Origin: Cristatella mucedo
Taxonomy: Eukaryota > Bryozoa > Phylactolaemata > Cristatellidae
Length of the DNA stretch: 64,000 bases
Reading direction: 5' to 3'
Assembly (NCBI GenBank): GCA_009760855.2
Contig: WPIO01000231.1
Location: 124,001-188,000, forward strand
Shown: positions 33,265 to 43,280 of the stretch, piece after piece
Numbering within the stretch: position 1 is the first letter of the stretch
Layout of the letters: every line of letters begins with the position of its first letter
Program-made: the position numbers and the translations under genes
Notes under the pieces: model-generated
Databases searched by the model: none
What the model was told of the DNA's origin: nothing
What the model saw: the letters and a program-made list of their open reading frames with translations, nothing else

Positions 33265-33845
33265 TTGCGACCTCATAAGCCAGTCAGCAATCCGAAATCA
33301 ATATCATATTTCTGATGAACGTAATGAAAACAATGATCAAAAATGTCGACGAGTTTTGCCATAACCTATACCGAAGGGTCGGCCATAAACAACTTCGTAC
33401 GATAATCGTCGGCTCTATTGGTCCAGGAACCAGGTCACAATCGCTTGCAACGTGTATGAAGCTGGTGCAACCTTGATTCACAGCCAGAATTCACTACAGG
33501 TCTACTCAAGATGTCCACACGTTAACCTTCTCTCGGAACGATTTAGGCCTCTGCCGTGGGTAATCAAATCAGAAAGTAAGTAGCTCACTATTGTCCCCAA
33601 GATGGGACCAGCATATACAGTAAATGCACATAGTTGCAATGCTGCTTAAATTGTGTGCCATCTTTCGTACCCTCTAAGTACAAGTGGTTCCGCTTGTGCC
33701 ATGTTTGATCCCTGTGTATCCCAGCTACAGCTGAGTGCAAAGTGATATTCTTATCACGCGAAGTGAAGAGCCACATAAATAGATAAAAAGATATAAAAAA
33801 AGACAATCTACCATTGGCACGTGTATTCTTGCATAGCAGTATTTC
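33265..33845 (-). repeat. Inverted partner of 9578-10290
   Basis: The reverse complement of this segment follows 9578-10290 almost base by base in places, including about 250 bases of non-coding flank with the GTAAATGCACATAGTTGCAA region. It carries family-U copy e on the plus strand. Confidence 0.8.
33284..33560 (+). pseudogene. Unrecognised protein family U, copy e
   Basis: Plus-strand counterpart of copy c. It reads SQQSEINIIF, then KNVDEFCHNLYRRVGH, and then shifts frame where copy c has HITIIKYSDE, through the DNRRVYWAR equivalent (ATAATCGTCGGCTCTATTGG), and stops. The SFDN and EAT.TLIP blocks are visible only at DNA level. It is clearly dead. Confidence 0.55.
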
Positions 33846-34699
33846 GTTAGATTTTTAGGCTTGTGCGTCTGAAAAAAACATGACAAACGAGGCTAGACTG
33901 TCAGTCAATTCCATGTAATGCCGTGGCAGCACTAAGTACATGGTATATTCAAGTCGAATAAAAAAGGCGTCTCGTCTTGCTAAGTATTTGAATCCAAGAC
34001 CTCCGACGACAGTGATGGATTTTAGAAAGACAATCCGGTAAGTCACTACGATTGTTGAGAAAGACTGAGGACGGAATGAGTGAGAAACAAATTTCGTCTT
34101 CACAGATAAATCGTGTTAGGACACAAGGTTGTTATGGTCGAGGAATCTCTCTAGGAATCTCGCTCGTGATTAGAAAGCTGACGCTTCGTCTGTAATCGGA
34201 CTGCCGTTGCATCGGCTCAATCTAAGTACTTACGATACTGCCCGGCGTTAGAAAGACGGCCGACTTTAGAAATGACACGCCCCGACTCTTCTGTTGATCA
34301 TATCACTTCGAGGAAAGAGGTGTGAGGTTAGTGCTATGCAAAATAGGTGTCAGTCATGTCCTGACCCTGACCTTCATGCTTCCCGTCCCAGGTGGCCAGT
34401 CGCTAGCTGAATCACTAGCTAGTGAGTTATTGGTCCTATGGCGTTAGGCATCGGACAACGTTACTCGAACATGTAGTCTTAGTCCGTCACTTGTATGTTA
34501 TTTTCACCTTGCTGGTGCCGAGTTTAGTGGTCGATTGAACTGTCAGTTGCTTACAGCATTTGAATACTAAGCCCTTACTGCATGCAGATCCTAGATCTCA
34601 GCAGGACTAATTTGGGTAAAAGATCGTGCAGCTGAACTTTTCATGGCAGACTCTAAATGCTTTGCTGGGAGAAAAGACTTAGTAAAGGTGACAGGTGAG
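33846..34699. other. Unassigned stretch
   Basis: About 850 bases. A minus-strand frame at 33855-34103 (82 codons) has no recognised motif. A short local repeat of GGAATCTC (34142-34163) is visible. Nothing else supported. Confidence 0.3.
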
Positions 34700-36900
34700 A
34701 CAAGGATAATAATAATAATAATGATACACTTGATAAAGCGAACAAAGAAAACTCAATTTTTTTTTAGGTACTTTACATTTACTGCAATGGAAACGCGATC
34801 GAATGGTGAATGGTATCATGTTTGATAAAACACGTGAATAATATGGCTAGGGGTGACATACACTTGGTCAGCATGCCAGTGTGGTTGGAGGCAGCATGCA
34901 ACCGTGTCAGCATGCAAAATCTCACGAAGGACGAATCGGAGGGATCCACTAAGTGCTCTCATAAAGAGATGTTTTCAAGTTCTTTTTGAATGTGGTTTAA
35001 TCATGGGATGTCGTGACGCAAGTCGGTAATGAGTTCCAGGCTTTGGGAGCATACGAACTAAATGCATGGTCTCCAAAGGATTTGAGGCTTGCACAAAGTA
35101 TAGGTAAACAGTTCGTTCCGGAAAGCAGGTGGTGCAATCCTTAGCCTAGTGGTGGAGTATAACTGATAGGTAGGGTAGAGCCTAAGAATAGAGAGACCTA
35201 ACAGTGAGTTACCAAACCTTAATGTTGATCCGTTTCTTGAATGGTAGCAAGTGAAGGTCGGCGAGAAGTGGTGTGATGTGGAAACTGCGTCACTCACGAA
35301 AGATAAGCCTAGCTGCAGAGTTTTGCACCAGCTGTAAGCACGTGATTGCACAGGCGGGTAGGCCAGCAAGCAGTGAGTTACTTAAGTCAAGATGGGATAT
35401 CACAAATGCATGGACCAACTTAGGTGTGGTATCCTTACCTATACAAGCCCGAATTTTAGCAATGTTATTTAGATGAAAGAAGGCAGATTTGACTGTGGAG
35501 TTGATGTGGTCGTCTAACGAAAGGTCACTTTGGAACAGGGCAAGTAGACTTCATGCAGATATGCTGACAGAGCCAATTTTAAGAGTTAGCCTTTCCAATT
35601 TCTGAATCCCACTTGGTTTGTCAATAACTAGGAAGTTAGTTTATCATCTTTTACTTTAACAATATTTGCTGCCATCCTTGTGTGGATGTCATCAATACAT
35701 TTAGGTAGGGAGTTGAGAGAATTCGAGGTGCTCGAAGGCTGGAAGGGATCAAAGCAAAGGTACAACTGAGCGTCACCCGTATACATTGAAAGCCTAGATT
35801 GTGCATGACGATCACATCGGCAAGAGGGAGAGTTTAAACCGTGAAAAGAACCGGACTTAGTACTGAGCACCGAGCTACCCTATTATTCAGATGTATCTTG
35901 GACGATCTTTGTCCGTTTACATTAACATTCTGGATTCTCCCACTGAGATAGGACCTGAACCATTGCAGGGCAGTGCCAGTGATGTCTACACGAGATGAGA
36001 GGCACTCAAGAAGAACTTGGTGATCAATAGTACCAAAACCTGCCGAAAGATTGAGCGAAACAAGCAGATATGCTCTACCCATGTCTGTATTCTTAAGTAG
36101 GTCGATGTACACCCGAAGCAATGCTGACTCTGCTGAGGGATTCTCTCTAATGCCAGGCTAGATCTTACTGGCAATGTTTCAAGTTTCAATATTTTAGTGC
36201 AGCTGGTCGGCCACAACTCATTCCAATTTCTTACATAGGAATGGTAGAAGGGAAACTGGGTGGTAGTAGCTCAAGTTCTCTGTGTCCTAGTATTGCTTTC
36301 TTGGGAAGTGGCCTGACTACAGTTTTTGTGAAAGGGGCTGGGTCATGACCTAAGGCTAATGACATACTAATGCTGTTAGCTATGTGTGGCAGCAGAGATC
36401 GGTCCAAAGGACTTGTTGTCTTTTTTGATTGGGAAATTAACTTGAGGACGAGATCATTACCGATCTGCTTGAGTGTAGAGATTGAGGTGCTGCAAGGAAT
36501 CGAGCGACCGCATTCTAGGGGGAATGCGGCTATCGCTGGGATGGGCATCCTGATCTTGTGTATCGTCTGGGCAAAGATTCGAGAGAAGTGATCAGTTAGA
36601 TCATCGCAGTGATCATCAGGTAAGGAGCTAACCTGGGAGCGGTTGGGAACATGGTTAATCGTCTACATCAGAATATTTTAAGCTATGCATCTGTGATTCA
36701 ATAATTGTTTCTAGACGCTAGACTTGGCATCTGTTATTATCGATTGGTACGACCTACAGTAGTCATCGTATGCCTGTCGCTAGCCAGTCAGTCCGGACCT
36801 TTCACATGCTTTTCAAGCTTGCCCTTAGTAGACCTAGCTAGTTAAATCTCTTTTATAAACCATAGGCCAACTGGGCAAGGACTCGCTTTGCGCTTAGTGA
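34700..36900 (-). mobile_element. LINE-1F, RT to 3' end, long copy
   Basis: From the 3' tail ((AAT)n at 34708-34722, worn stem-loop) the minus strand runs back through the C-terminus (35058-35369, shifted frames) and a degraded FY.DD (MYTGDAQLYLCFD near 35780). It then passes the open RT stretch 36121-35834 with DLSAGFGTIDHQVLLE and [14 protein letters not shown]. The N-terminal RT (36548-36231) has SQSKKTTSPLDRS and FTKTVVRPLPKK. Similarity continues through the linker to about 36900. The endonuclease continues at 38440-38960 beyond a GC-rich block, so one LINE was probably split. Confidence 0.88.
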
Positions 36901-36904
36901 GAAG

Positions 36905-38440
36905 TGGAAAATCGTCGAACATGTGAAGCTGGTGTTGCAATGTAATGTATCTCCTCTGTAACTCCACAATGTCGTAAAGAGTATGTGGGTGTTACGCAGA
37001 AGAGTTTTGTGTAACTCGCTCACAGTGTAACGCCGAAGGCTCGGCGGGGTAGGCTTGACCTGCCGCTTACCTTGCTGCGTAGCCTATCACCTGATGCCGT
37101 TCGGTGTGCGCCTACGCGGAATAAGCTGGCCGCCACGAAACGAGCATTTCTGGCTCTGAACTGCTTACCGTTACTAAAGGGGGTCGTGAGTCCGCGGCGT
37201 GAATTGGAAAGCAAAGACACAAATTGGGGATTTTACTGAACTTTATTCGCAAGCGCACAAAGTCGCTGCGCGCCTAGTTCAGCTTTATCTCCACACTCAT
37301 CGCACGTTCTCAACCGCACCAACACTCTTGCGGAGGGAATACTTCCCGACACTGAGCGCGAACAGGAGCCTAAACCCTAACCGGAGAACTAGGACTTAGT
37401 TTCCACCTGTGCGGAAGATATACCCCAAACACGTCAACTTAAGCACTCTTGCGGAGGGAATACTTCTCTACACTGAAGCGCGAATCCGAGCCTAAACCCT
37501 GACCGGAGAACTAGAACTCGGTTTCCACCAGTGCGGCAGGAATACTCCACACACGCCACCTCAAGCACTCTTGCGGAGGAACCACGTCTCCACACTTCGC
37601 TACTTACATCTATACTGGGGACTACCCAAATAGGCGGAGCTTAAACTGGAGCCTAAACCCTAACTGAAGAACTAGGGCTCCACACACGTCAACTACGCCT
37701 AACTCGCACCGGCAAATCCCTATGCCGAGACCACGTGCCAGCGCACACACACAAAACACAAAAGAATCACAGAATGCCAGCTTGGGCGCGATGCGACCGT
37801 ATTCGGTGGAGTCCACCGAATCCTCCTAGCGCTGTCTTGTCCTGTTCCGTCCATCGTCGGCGGACAGCCCGCCCTCCTCCCTCGCTTTCAGAGAAACGTG
37901 TGCCCGACGGCGTCGAAGCGCAGAGCCGGACCAAAGACACGAAGATACTAAAGACTCAGAGCGAGCGTCGCTCGACTCTTAAATACTTTGCTGAGACAAT
38001 GGGGCAAGAGCTTAGTGGTATTGGGCCCGACACCAGGGCCCATTACTGTAAGCAATTAATACCGGCACTAATCCACTGGAATGTCCCCTCTGTCCAGCTT
38101 GAATGGCGAATGGGTTCCAGACGATTCTTTTTGGACAGAGTTATGGCGAAGGTTGACAGGCAAGCCAACATTAATCAGCCGCTCCCTCGGGTATCGGATT
38201 AATTCTAAAGGCCGACTCGCCACCGCTGGTCAGAGAGCTTCCTAGCTTGCTCGTAAGCGCTTCCTCTCTAACCGCACTGACGCTCCTCTCTGGCTCATTG
38301 CTCCAGGACATAGGAGTTCTAGCCCGCCTCCGAACAGCTCTTGTTCGTGCTAAAATTCAGCCAAGGCCAGCAGGGCGCTACAGCAGCATAAGCGGCTTCC
38401 GGTATGCTTTCGGTAGCCCTCAGACTTCCTTTCACACAAC
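36905..38440. other. GC-rich block splitting a LINE
   Basis: About 1.5 kb of distinctly GC-richer DNA lies between the linker and the endonuclease of a minus-strand LINE-1F. It holds a 121-122-base tandem repeat (37323-37705) and an open frame of 155 codons (37735-38202, plus) rich in Arg, Pro and Ser. That frame has no recognised domain, and part of it reads KYFAETMGQELSGIGPDTRA. I see no clear terminal inverted repeats or target duplication. About 270 bases of the expected LINE are missing at the junction. It may be an inserted element of unknown type. Confidence 0.4.
37323..37705. repeat. 121-122-bp tandem repeat, about three units
   Basis: Units begin with CACTCTTGCGGAGG at 37323, 37444 and 37566. 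Each contains GAGCCTAAACCCT.AC and ACACACGTCAACT-like blocks. The third unit is diverged and carries an insertion. The AAACCCTAAC core resembles a telomere motif but does not repeat in tandem by itself. Confidence 0.85.
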
Positions 38441-38960
38441 ACAAAGAGAATGGGAAGCATGTGACCCTTGATGTGAGTAGGGCCATTCACATGAGCAACA
38501 AGAAACAATGAGTCAGTCAATGCACGAAATTCAGTGCTGAAGGCGTCAGATAAGTTATCAAAGCAAATGCTGAAATCACCAGTAGTGAAGAAGAATTGAA
38601 TTCTTGCACACAGAATTGGAATGAGATCAGAGAAAAATTTAAGATAAAGGAGGATTTATTAGCTGGTGAGGTATAGGCTACTACTACCACAGGTAGGTAG
38701 TTTTTGGGCGGAATTCAGAAATCGAATCAAAAGACTGCTACGAGGGTACTGCAGATGGCTTGAAGTTGCACTTCCAGAGCACAATAATTACAACTCAACC
38801 TTCAATTTGTTTTGATTGATCTAGGTGTGTGAAAGGATAAGAAACCAGTCGAGGTGACGTCTTTAATTATCGGCACTTTACCAGTTATAGCCAAGTTTCA
38901 GTCAGGGCACGATCGAGACCATTTTCAAAATGAAGGTCGCTTATTACTAGAGGTTATTTG
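38440..38960 (-). mobile_element. LINE-1F endonuclease region
   Basis: The minus strand encodes, in order, ALTETWL (38915-38890), then further down TGDFSICFDNLSDAFSTEFR (around 38580) and ALTDSLFLVAHVNGPTHIKG, ending near 38450. These are AP-endonuclease landmarks matching 21527-21775. GDFN has become GDFS. A stop directly follows ETWL, so it is inactive. It is probably the 5' half of the LINE at 34700-36900. Confidence 0.75.
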
Positions 38961-39104
38961 GCAATTAGGATGGTCTCTGCTTGTGCTCCTGTGCCCTCCA
39001 GTATATTTGCTGCCCAATCTGTGAACCTCTCCCTGTTTAAAAGTCGGAGCTTTAGCTTTTATAATAATAAAGACTCCCGTTTATTAGAATGCCAGGTTAC
39101 TAGT

Positions 39105-39268
39105 TGCTTAAAATCCACCTTGGTCCAGCTGTTAAGGGGCTCGTCCGAGCAAGGTCTGGCAGAGGTCGTGGGCTCAAGCTCCGAGGCAAATGTCAAGCGC
39201 CTGAACAGAGATTACGTTGTCTTGGTGCGCTGTACAAATAAATTCAATTTATTTATATTTATATTTAG
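39105..39268 (+). mobile_element. tRNA-derived SINE, family S2, with LINE-like tail
   Basis: tRNA-like head: TGGTCCAGCTGTTAAGG (A-box) and GTGGGCTCAAGCTCC (B-box). It is followed by TCAAGCGCCTGAACAGAGATT...GGTGCGCT...ACAA, which parallels the LINE-1F 3' stem-loop. The end is AT-rich (TATTTA repeats). Relatives are at 48702-48850 and 58390-58585 (minus). Confidence 0.65.
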
Positions 39269-39529
39269 AATAGTATGAATGTAACTAAACTGCAATGATT
39301 GTTTCGCAGAGCCCTCTCGCACCTCCCTTCTGTAGTCACTGTAACTGTGGTTCCCTGGACTTTCTAATTGAACAGAATGCTCTAATCAGAGAACATCCCG
39401 CTCTCGCAGTCTCTAGCCGTCACTGTCGTCGTTTCATGCAGCCAAATACGCAAGTTGATATGTACGTACGTAAATAAAATATGAATAAATATCTATAAAT
39501 ATATATGTATATTTATATATACGTCTAGC

Positions 39530-39566
39530 GGCTAGAGAGATTGAGTTTCTGAGGGCACTTTATCAA
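39530..39566 (+). mobile_element. LINE-1F terminal scrap
   Basis: Only the last 35 or so bases of the family (AGAGAGATTGAGTTTCTGAG and GGCACTTTATCAAGTG) remain. They run into a CA-rich microsatellite where the ATT tail would be. Confidence 0.7.
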
Positions 39567-39712
39567 GTGTGTTACACACACGCACACGCACACGCACGCA
39601 CGCACGCACGAACGCACGCACGCACGCACACACACACATACACACACACAGTATATATATATATGTATATAAATATATATAAATATAAATGTAAATATAT
39701 ATATACATACTT
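39567..39712. repeat. (CA)n/(CGCA)n and (TA)n microsatellites
   Basis: ACACACGCACGC-type repeats to 39650, then TATATA/AAATATAA repeats to about 39706. The same order is found at 42618-42795, so the microsatellites lie at the start of the tandem duplication. Confidence 0.9.
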
Positions 39713-39831
39713 TCACTGCGATTCATTTGATAAGGTTTATTTAATTCCTGTGCTGCAAATGCAATCTGCTTAAAAAAGATTAATTTCTCTGGGTACGGTA
39801 AAGAACATATTATAATTGTTATTATTGTTAT

Positions 39832-40190
39832 TAACAGATAGAAACACCTTTCTTCACCTTGCAATGGTCGAGGCTAAAATTTGGGATGCGCGAGTTGCTC
39901 TGAGGTGCTCACGTCAAGGCGAAACCTTTCCACTTCGTGGTAAGCTAGAAAAACCAGCCGTGACTAACAGTGGATGGCCCAATGGACAGCCGACGTACAA
40001 GCGCACGTCCAGCCAATCCCAGTCGGACATATCGGTGAAGACAGAAGAAGTAGCAAGCTGCCAGGGTAAGCTTAACGGTTATCTACAAGAAAAGACAGCT
40101 TTTTACTTAGGCTGCGCAAATGGTTCTTCCAAGTTTTACGAGAACGACTGTTGGAGAGTTCTCCTTCAAGAGAATGATTCGTGAATTTCA
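39832..40190 (+). pseudogene. Unrecognised protein family U, copy f
   Basis: The longest clean plus-strand copy of the QGE domain. It reads DRNTFLHLAMVEAKIWDARV, ALRCSRQGETFPLRGKLEKP, NSGWPNGQPTYKRTSSQSQS, VKTEEVASCQGKLNGYLQEK and ANGSSKFYENDCWRVLLQEN, ending at TGA (40182-40184). It begins after AACAG (about 39833-39837), which would serve as a splice acceptor with the T-rich run before it. There are no internal stops for about 115 codons. It aligns with copy a (RCSLQGEKFPLRGK) in the same order. The high identity with copy g suggests recent duplication. It may be a terminal exon or a decaying fragment; function unknown. Confidence 0.5.
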
Positions 40191-41218
40191 TGGATTTTTT
40201 ATCTAGTTTAGATGCAAAAATTATGGCACATATAAAAATGGTTATTTTCGCAAGTATCGCTGAGGTGTGGATGAGTAACGGCATTATCTATTTTTGCTGC
40301 GACATCTATCTAGCCATGACTGGCTCAGCAGCCTACGACTTGGCATTGGACTTTTAATTCCGATCTCACTGCAGTAAGTAATTGTTTGATGGATCTTATA
40401 ACTACAGCTTTGCATGAGCCGCGTCCACGTGAAAATAGGAATTGTACAGTCCGCTCTTGACTGGAACCGTTTAACTCTTGCTTATACACATTGACTTCAA
40501 TCGGTTTGACCATAGGTAAGGCCTTTTTCATGATTTTCATATTATTTATTGAACAAGGACTGATGGTGACATGCCGGCCATCTCACCCTTACAATGTTGT
40601 CATTACAATTACGGAGATATAATATCAGCTGTTGTTTGTGAGATATTAATGAAGGTATAATGGATAACAATTGCCAATGCTTACAGCAATTTTCGCGTGT
40701 CGACGGATATTGTCATTTGAGACAGAGCTAATACCAGTCCTTATCCCACCGTTCAGATTTTCTGTTATACAAACTACAAAATTCAATGATCTAATGCATG
40801 CACATCAGCCGATATTTCTGAAGCACCAGTAAATCAAACTTCGTGTTCGTTGGGTGACAGGAACTGAAAGGAGCACGAGTCTTTACCTTGCATCCTTCGC
40901 CGCTGAGATTTATCGTGTGCTAGTCACTCAGAAATTTCCAAGTCCAGGCAAAAGATTTTCTGTTACATGGCTATCCAGAAGAATCATTGGTTATTGAAGG
41001 GGGCGTGCTCAAGAAGCTGACGAGACGTATTCTACTTTTGCTTCGCAATCCATGTAGTGATGACTTACTTTACCGACTACAAGGCTCTGTAATTCGCACT
41101 CCGGTCTCACCAGAGCCAGTAGTTGCAAGATTGACATACTTCAATTTTTCATGAGCCGCGCACACTTGGGAATAAGTATTTTACTACTGTAGCAACTGTG
41201 ACAATATTGCTAATGCAC

Positions 41219-41790
41219 ACTGACTTTTACGAATTACGATTAATATTTTACTACGAATTACTCATCCCTAAGCTTGGTGACAAAGCAAAATTATTATAAT
41301 CTGGTACTGATTCTCTAGTACTACAAGTAGAAAGCGAACAAATAATTAAGGATTGCAAAGGCAATTATGGTTGGTTAGACACGGAATCTTTCGGAAAGTT
41401 TAGGAACGAAGTCAAGGACGGTGCTATAGAAGAAATGTGTGCTTTAAGACCAAAACTGTAGTCTATCAAAGTCGCCAAACAACTAATTAAAGCTGAAGAT
41501 GTTCCGGGAGCTGTTGTTAAGAAAGGCAAACTGAAACACGAGGAAGACGTAGATTGCTCGAATGCTGCAAATAAATTATTTTGGGAGCATAAGACAGAAG
41601 ATTTTACTCCAATGGAGGAATACAAGCAAAGGTTGTATAGGCGTATTAAAGGGATGGTTCAAAAAAGATATACTGCAGCAACCCAGGGATTGGAAAAGCG
41701 TACATTATCAGCGTTTGACTCCAAGCGATAATGGCTGAATTTCGGGCAGTGTAGTTATGCTTACGCCAATTGCAGGATTGCTAAAGCAAT
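41219..41790 (+). pseudogene. B-family DNA polymerase C-terminal fragment, copy 1
   Basis: The frame ending at TAA 41729-41731 reads YYELLIPKLGDKAKLL, a stop (41297-41299), then SGTDS, the position of the polymerase motif C (Y.DTDS). Later come GWLDTESFGKFRNEV, IEEMCALRPKL, a second stop (41459-41461), AEDVPGAVVKKGKLKHEED, and RTLSAFDSKR near the C-terminus. This order (DTDS, FGK.KDE, PK.Y, K..GV...VVK, HE, DDKR) is known from protein-primed B-family polymerases of Maverick/Polinton elements and related viruses. The 5' polymerase domains are absent and the stop replaces the motif C tyrosine, so it is inactive. Host or viral origin is not decidable here. Confidence 0.6.
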
Positions 41791-41879
41791 TAGTGAAGGC
41801 TAAGATCCTGGCTTCTGCGAAGCATGTCAGGTTTAATCACGTTATGCTAGAAGAAAAATTACCCAAGCATAGAAATATA

Positions 41880-42490
41880 AATGGCCGAAAATTTTCGTCA
41901 TGAGCTTGAAGAATTTTTGCACGGCCCTAGTATCAAAGGAACTCAAGATTCAATTTCAAGCAGGACAAGTGTAATCCGTGAAACTAGGGTTGGATACAGA
42001 TTTCGACTCTGACGATCCCGAGTACGCTCCAAATCAAGAGTCCGAATCAGACACCTATTATAATCTGAGAGATAATACTAGTCTAATGACGTTTTTTAAT
42101 CAGAACCTGCTATCGCAAAAGATTGTGAAAGTGATGTAGAACTTGATTACAATTACTCATTTTTGAATAGCAATGAACGGTTCTCAAATTCTTAGTTGTG
42201 ATCAATCACGAGATTGCGCACCGTCAAATATTTCGACCCAACAAGATTTTGCACTTCTAAATTGTTAGCAGTAATTGAAAAGTTCGGATCCTAAAATCGT
42301 CAAGCATTCTCTTGACATACGATTCCTTGATCTAGATACGTGCTGTCTCGACATATCAGTAGAGATCTGTGACATTGGTGATAACCTAATGACACGTCGA
42401 GATCAAGAAATCACAATGTTAACCGAAGCAGAAAACAAGCAGAAGAAACCTAAGACCAAACAAGGTGTCCAGATGGTAACATCAATATAA
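41880..42490 (+). pseudogene. Acidic reading-frame remnant downstream of the polymerase
   Basis: Broken plus-strand frames with protein-like composition: HELEEFLHGPSIKGTQDS (41898-41955), an acidic stretch DTDFDSDDPEYAPNQESESD (about 41992-42050), SEPAIAKDCESDVELDYNYS, and an open frame 42275-42490 with RFLDLDTCCLDISVEIC and a lysine-rich end. No family recognised. It lies between the two copies of duplication C. It might belong to the same element as the polymerase remnant. Confidence 0.3.
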
Positions 42491-42611
42491 GTAGCTTGTC
42501 GTTGTTTGTAGTACTTGTTTGTTTGTGTGCATGTTTCCTATCTTTGTATAAGAAAATCTCCGGAGCATTGAGTGTCACTGATCAAAATCTCAGGGCATTG
42601 CAACTCTTCAA

Positions 42612-42615
<4 letters not shown>

Positions 42616-42678
<63 letters not shown>

Positions 42679-42795
42679 GAACACGCACACACGCACACGC
42701 ACACACAAATCCACACATAAACACACGCACGCAGACACACACACGCACTTTCTGTCTATATACTATAATATATATAAATATATATATATATACTT
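42616..42795. repeat. (CA)n and (TA)n microsatellites, second copy
   Basis: A long (CA)n run (42616-42677), then CGCACACA-type imperfect repeats, then (TA)n (42762-42793). They correspond to 39567-39712. Confidence 0.95.
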
Positions 42796-42914
42796 GAACA
42801 GCGGTTCATTTTATCAGGTTTATTTGATTCCTGTACAGCGAATGCAAACTGATTAAAAAAGATTAATTTGTCTTGGCATGGTATAGAACATATTCACACT
42901 GGTATTATTGTTAG

Positions 42915-43280
42915 TCACAGCTCGAAACACCATTCTTTCCCTAGCAATGGTCGAGGCTAAAACTAGGGATGGGCTAGTGCTCTGAGGTGCTCACGTCAAG
43001 GCGAAACCTTTCCAGTTCGTGGTAAGCTAGAACAACCTGCCGTGACTAACAGTGGATGGCCCAACAGACAGCTGTCCTACACGCGCGTGTCCAGCCAATC
43101 ACAGTCGGACATATCGGTGAAGACAGAAGAAGTAGCAAGCTGCCAGGGTAACCTGAACGGTTGTCGACAAGTCCAGAAAGCTTTTTACTTAGACTACGCA
43201 AATGGTTCTTCCAAGTTTTACAAGAACGACTGTTGGAGAGTTCTCGTTCATAAAAAGGGACTTTTGATCCGCTTTTGATG
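42915..43280 (+). pseudogene. Unrecognised protein family U, copy g
   Basis: Near-duplicate of copy f. A one-base loss near 42977-42982 shifts the frame just before the conserved ALRCSRQGE block. From there it reads RCSRQGETFPVRGKLEQPAV, NSGWPNRQLSYTRVSSQSQS, EEVASCQGNLNGCRQVQKAF and CWRVLVHKKG. The ending differs from copy f because of an indel. Clearly a pseudogene copy. Confidence 0.55.

Larger units (their letters stand above)
39567..41893. repeat. Direct duplication C, copy 1 (partner 42618-45250)
   Basis: About 2.3 kb repeated next door with high similarity: microsatellites, family-U domain, about 1 kb of non-coding DNA and a DNA polymerase fragment. Copy 2 has an extra 290 bases at about 44090-44378. 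The copies carry one common and several private disruptions, so they diverged after the polymerase had begun to decay. Confidence 0.9.

Noticed and set aside
37323-37705. Interstitial telomere repeat because of AAACCCTAAC
   Set aside because: The motif occurs once per 121-base unit and never in direct tandem.
37735-38202. 155-codon frame as a named gene
   Set aside because: Arg/Pro-rich composition follows from GC content; no domain recognised, so described only within the GC-rich block.
42496-42856. Open frames over the second (CA)n tract
   Set aside because: Same microsatellite artefact.
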